Below, piece by piece: positions 62,501 to 64,000 of a stretch of DNA of 64,000 bases; position 1 is the first letter of the stretch; every line of letters begins with the position of its first letter. The notes below the pieces were generated by a model that worked only from the letters and a program-made list of their open reading frames with translations, ran no database searches and was not told where the DNA came from. A program made the position numbers and the translations under genes. Origin of the DNA: Colius striatus (taxonomy: Eukaryota > Chordata > Aves > Coliiformes > Coliidae); NCBI RefSeq assembly GCF_028858725.1, contig NC_084766.1, positions 23,972,501 through 24,036,500 of the forward strand, in the 5' to 3' direction.

Positions 62501-64000
62501 CTGCCATGCATGCACAGAGACCCCGACTGGACTGCTCTGCGTCTGGGAAGTCCAAATGTGTCCACAGATGCAGGAATCCTGATGGGCTGCCAAATGTCTG
62601 GAAATGTAGGATATGCCCACATGCATAGGAACCTTGAGCTGGGGCTTGCCTGGAAATTGCTGATACTTTTATGTGCAAGGGATTGGACACTCTTGGGGAG
62701 TTTTGGATGAGCCAGCTGTACAGGTGTTATGCAATTGCTTTTGGTGTGCTTGAAGGAAACACAAGATCTTGAAGAGCAGTTGGTCTGTGTGTCCAAGCCT
62801 AGTAGGTCCCCAGAGGTTTAGGATTAGGTTTGCACATGCACAGACTGCTCCATACAAGTGTGCATACTTGGAAATCCCTACCACACTGTCCTACTCCTTC
62901 GTGTTCCTTTCCTAGATGGGGATGTTTTCCATCAGGATTGATAGGAAGGCTGTCTGCTTTGAGGCCAGATCTTGTCTTCATCCTGTGCATGAAGTTCCTT
63001 TTCCTGCCCAAGCTTTGTACTTCCTTTCCATCTCCTTTCTACGTGGGACCCTGCAGAAATCTGTGTCTTCCCATTTCTCTTTTCAGCAGAGCAGAGGGAT
63101 GGGACAGGATGACTCTAATGTGTATCTGACATACCACTTGCATTTGGGACATGGAAGGATTGTGACCTGAGTGTACACTGCTGTGGCTTTTCTGGTCCAG
63201 GATGCCAAATTTTTGTGAGGAGATGGAGAAGGAAGGAGAGGAAGAACTAACGGCTTTCTCTCCTAGATCCAGGCAAAGTACAAGCAAATTCACCAGCTTT
63301 TCTCTGTGGCACTTCTTCACTTCTCATTTACAGGGCCATGGTATTTGCTCTCCCACAGCCGCTGTTGTGTGCGATGGGTGATGGATGCCTCCTACCTTCC
63401 TGAGAGGGCTTGCTAACATGCCCTGAACGTGCCCAGCGCAGACGCCACTTTCCTTGAGCCCCTGTTCTGGGATGATGGAACTCCCGAGATATTCCCTCTT
63501 TCTTCTGGAAAACAGATTTGTTCTGGCCTTCACCCTTGTCTGCACACTCCCCCTAGTGAATTCCAGGGTTAAAAAAATCACACAGGCTTTCCCTAAGAGC
63601 TGCCTCGCTCGTCACTTAATGATTCCACCTCTGAACTGGGACTCTGCTGCTTCACTGGCTGCCTTGACAATATGTCATTTGTCTTTTCTTCTTTTATTTA
63701 ACTTTTCCTACATTTTTTGCACATTCTGTAGATTCTCCTGCATTCCAAGTGTCTTGTATTTTCATGCCTCCTTTTATCTCTCTATTCATCTCTCCCAGTA
63801 TAGACAACAGAAATGCTAAGTCCACATAATCTGTAGAAAGCATGAACTGTGTTGTTAGACATTTTCCAAACATTACACTTCATGGAAATATTTTCCTGTA
63901 AGATGTAGAAATGAAACAGCTGTCTCCCACTCTCTCCTGGGCTGTTCCTGTGCAGACTCTCCTGCTCTCTGAATTTACAGCACCATCCCTTGGACAAGTG
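32333..64000 (+). CDS. HPSE2: HPSE2, heparanase-2, 5' part (exons 1-3); continues beyond window
   Basis: Coding exons are 32333-32592, 33643-33800 and 44488-44649, all with GT/AG borders. They give 193 codons plus one base. The protein starts with a signal peptide (hydrophobic residues 11-27, likely cleavage after SQA at 29-31), followed by the conserved LILLDV, ENFLSLQLDPSIIHDGWLDF, KRTDFLQF, GGPGPDYYLKNYED and LELQREKAAQMHLVLLKEQF segments that identify heparanase-2 rather than heparanase. Heparanase-2 is a secreted glycoprotein that binds heparan sulfate without the cleaving activity of heparanase and restrains it; human loss causes urofacial syndrome. The TIM-barrel bulk and the positions equivalent to the catalytic acids are in exons outside the window. 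The start is the first in-frame ATG after a TAG and aligns with an internal Met near residue 11 of the human protein, so a longer mammalian-type N-terminus is not present here. Confidence 0.95.
33643..33800 (+). CDS. HPSE2: HPSE2 coding exon 2
   Basis: The exon is 158 nt. The acceptor is CCCTCAG and the donor is GTGAGC at 33801. It encodes SRRLVTLARGLAPAFLRFAG, KRTDFLQFHNVKNPAKSRGG and PGPDYYLKNYED. It lies inside the GC-rich island; a 13-G run follows the donor at 33816-33828. Confidence 0.95.
33816..33828. repeat. G run (13 bases) beside the HPSE2 exon 2 donor
   Basis: Thirteen consecutive G begin 16 nt after the exon end, within a longer G-rich stretch on the coding strand. Confidence 0.85.
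41449..41626 (-). mobile_element. CR1 LINE, short 3' fragment
   Basis: The plus strand starts CACAGAATCGTAGAATCATT, then GGTAAAAGACCTTTAA and CATCAAGTCTAACCACTC, and ends CCTGGCCAGCCTGTTCCAG. This is the reverse complement of the CR1 3' terminus, antisense to HPSE2. It is severely 5'-truncated, with no ORF. Confidence 0.92.
41734..41829 (-). other. Speculative micropeptide ORF (31 codons), single membrane-like segment
   Basis: The minus-strand frame MLMCWFVAECLPLLCLWICT and onward, ending in a basic RLTKKV tail, lies immediately downstream of the intronic CpG island. It looks like a signal anchor or single-pass membrane peptide. The ATG has G at -3. The frame is open back to a TAG at 41871-41869 whose AG could also be an acceptor. 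There is no known homologue; chance remains the default. Confidence 0.15.
41850..42225. promoter_or_regulatory. Isolated CpG island inside HPSE2 intron 2
   Basis: About 375 bp of very CpG-dense DNA is surrounded by ordinary AT-richer intron, about 7.3 kb past the main HPSE2 island. It includes a CGGCC pentamer run at 42149-42171. Such islands usually mark a promoter: an alternative HPSE2 start (plus) or an antisense or nested transcript (minus) are both possible. Confidence 0.5.
42149..42171. repeat. (CGGCC)n pentanucleotide repeat
   Basis: About four and a half copies of CGGCC lie within the intronic CpG island. Confidence 0.85.
44488..44649 (+). CDS. HPSE2: HPSE2 coding exon 3
   Basis: The exon is 162 nt. 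The acceptor is GCTGTAG with a strong pyrimidine tract and the donor is GTAAGG at 44650. It encodes DIVRSDIALDKQKGCKIAQH, then LELQREKAAQMHLVLLKEQF and ends SNTYSNLTLT. The N-L-T at residues 189-191 makes a sequon that recalled human HPSE2 (N-L-I) lacks. Confidence 0.96.
50690..51180 (-). mobile_element. Ancient CR1-like fragment (3' region)
   Basis: The plus strand shows degraded reverse-complement CR1 tail features: TTTTACATATTTAAAGC, TATCATGTTTCCCC and CTTTCCTCATGGCTG. The copy is heavily mutated, with approximate limits and no terminal repeat. Confidence 0.5.
51270..51560 (-). mobile_element. Ancient LINE (CR1/L3-like) fragment
   Basis: A segment containing CCTCTTCCAGTCTTTTGAAA then TTCCCAGAGATAGTTGCTGA resembles the reverse complement of the RT region of old CR1/L3 elements. 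It may be part of the same copy as the flanking fragments. Identification is by pattern only. Confidence 0.35.
52800..53110 (-). mobile_element. Decayed CR1 endonuclease-domain remnant
   Basis: Translated on the minus strand near 52905-52870, the sequence reads GTFNCPHICWE, close to the CR1 endonuclease motif GDFNHPDICWE. Flanking plus-strand text such as TTGTAGCCTAAAGCAGACCC matches the region upstream of that motif in CR1. With the 50.7 and 51.3 kb fragments it is consistent with one old CR1 copy of about 2.4 kb or more. Confidence 0.6.
60205..60539 (+). mobile_element. CR1 LINE, 5'-truncated, 3' end intact, sense to HPSE2
   Basis: The element shows the CR1 3' region in forward orientation: GGGCAATGGATACAAGCTGG, AACACAAGAGGTTCC, AAGAATTTCTTCACTGTTCA, GGCTGCCCAGATGG, GGGGGTTGGATGAGC, ending CTACGATTCTGTGA, the CR1 terminal microsatellite. 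It carries no intact ORF. Confidence 0.93.

Larger units (their letters stand above)
44650..64000 (+). other. HPSE2: HPSE2 intron 3 (partial, at least 19.3 kb)
   Basis: Exon 4 of HPSE2 (expected to encode a LDKLYNFADCSG-like segment) is not found anywhere to the right of 44649, so the intron continues beyond the window. It contains CR1 debris at 50.7-51.6 and 52.8-53.1 kb and a younger CR1 at 60.2-60.5 kb. No other gene is recognised. Confidence 0.85.

Overview
This is vertebrate genomic DNA, most likely from a bird. Coding sequence is split into short exons with GT/AG borders, and several copies of a CR1-type LINE (the dominant avian retroposon) are present, some with the characteristic CR1 3' end. 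GC-rich CpG islands sit in AT-richer DNA. I cannot name the species.

Two protein-coding genes are recognisable, arranged head to head. CNNM1 (cyclin M1, a membrane protein of the CNNM/Mg2+ transport family) lies on the minus strand. It is complete from ATG (21123) to TGA (3134) in 12 predicted coding exons. The exon lengths sum to 2835 nt, giving an intact 944-residue protein in which every splice phase agrees. HPSE2 (heparanase-2) lies on the plus strand. Its first three coding exons (32333-32592, 33643-33800, 44488-44649; 193 codons plus one base) are inside the window and the rest lies beyond the right edge. From memory, the divergent HPSE2/CNNM1 arrangement also exists in mammals, so this is ancestral synteny.

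Layout: 1-3133 is 3' flank of CNNM1, with a decayed CR1 and two weak minus-strand exon-like open stretches. 3134-21123 is CNNM1; exons 2-12 are clustered in 3.1-9.6 kb and separated from the large GC-rich exon 1 by a 10 kb first intron. 21124-21650 is the CNNM1 CpG-island promoter/5' region, which carries three near-perfect 81-bp tandem repeats. 21650-30350 is AT-richer intergenic DNA. About 30350-34540 is the HPSE2 CpG island, containing exons 1 and 2. 33801-44487 is HPSE2 intron 2, which has an extra isolated CpG island at about 41850-42225. 44650-64000 is part of HPSE2 intron 3, with CR1 debris, including a decayed endonuclease region near 52.8-53.1 kb and a younger 3' end at 60.2-60.5 kb.

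The proteins act in different places and there is no evidence of a shared pathway. CNNM1 is a membrane protein with an intracellular CBS-pair and cyclic-nucleotide-binding-like region. HPSE2 is a secreted heparan-sulfate-binding protein that lacks heparanase activity in studied species. No complete new biological system is evident. The best leads are the E-box-bearing 81-bp promoter repeats, and the intronic CpG island that lies directly upstream of a tiny minus-strand transmembrane-like ORF.
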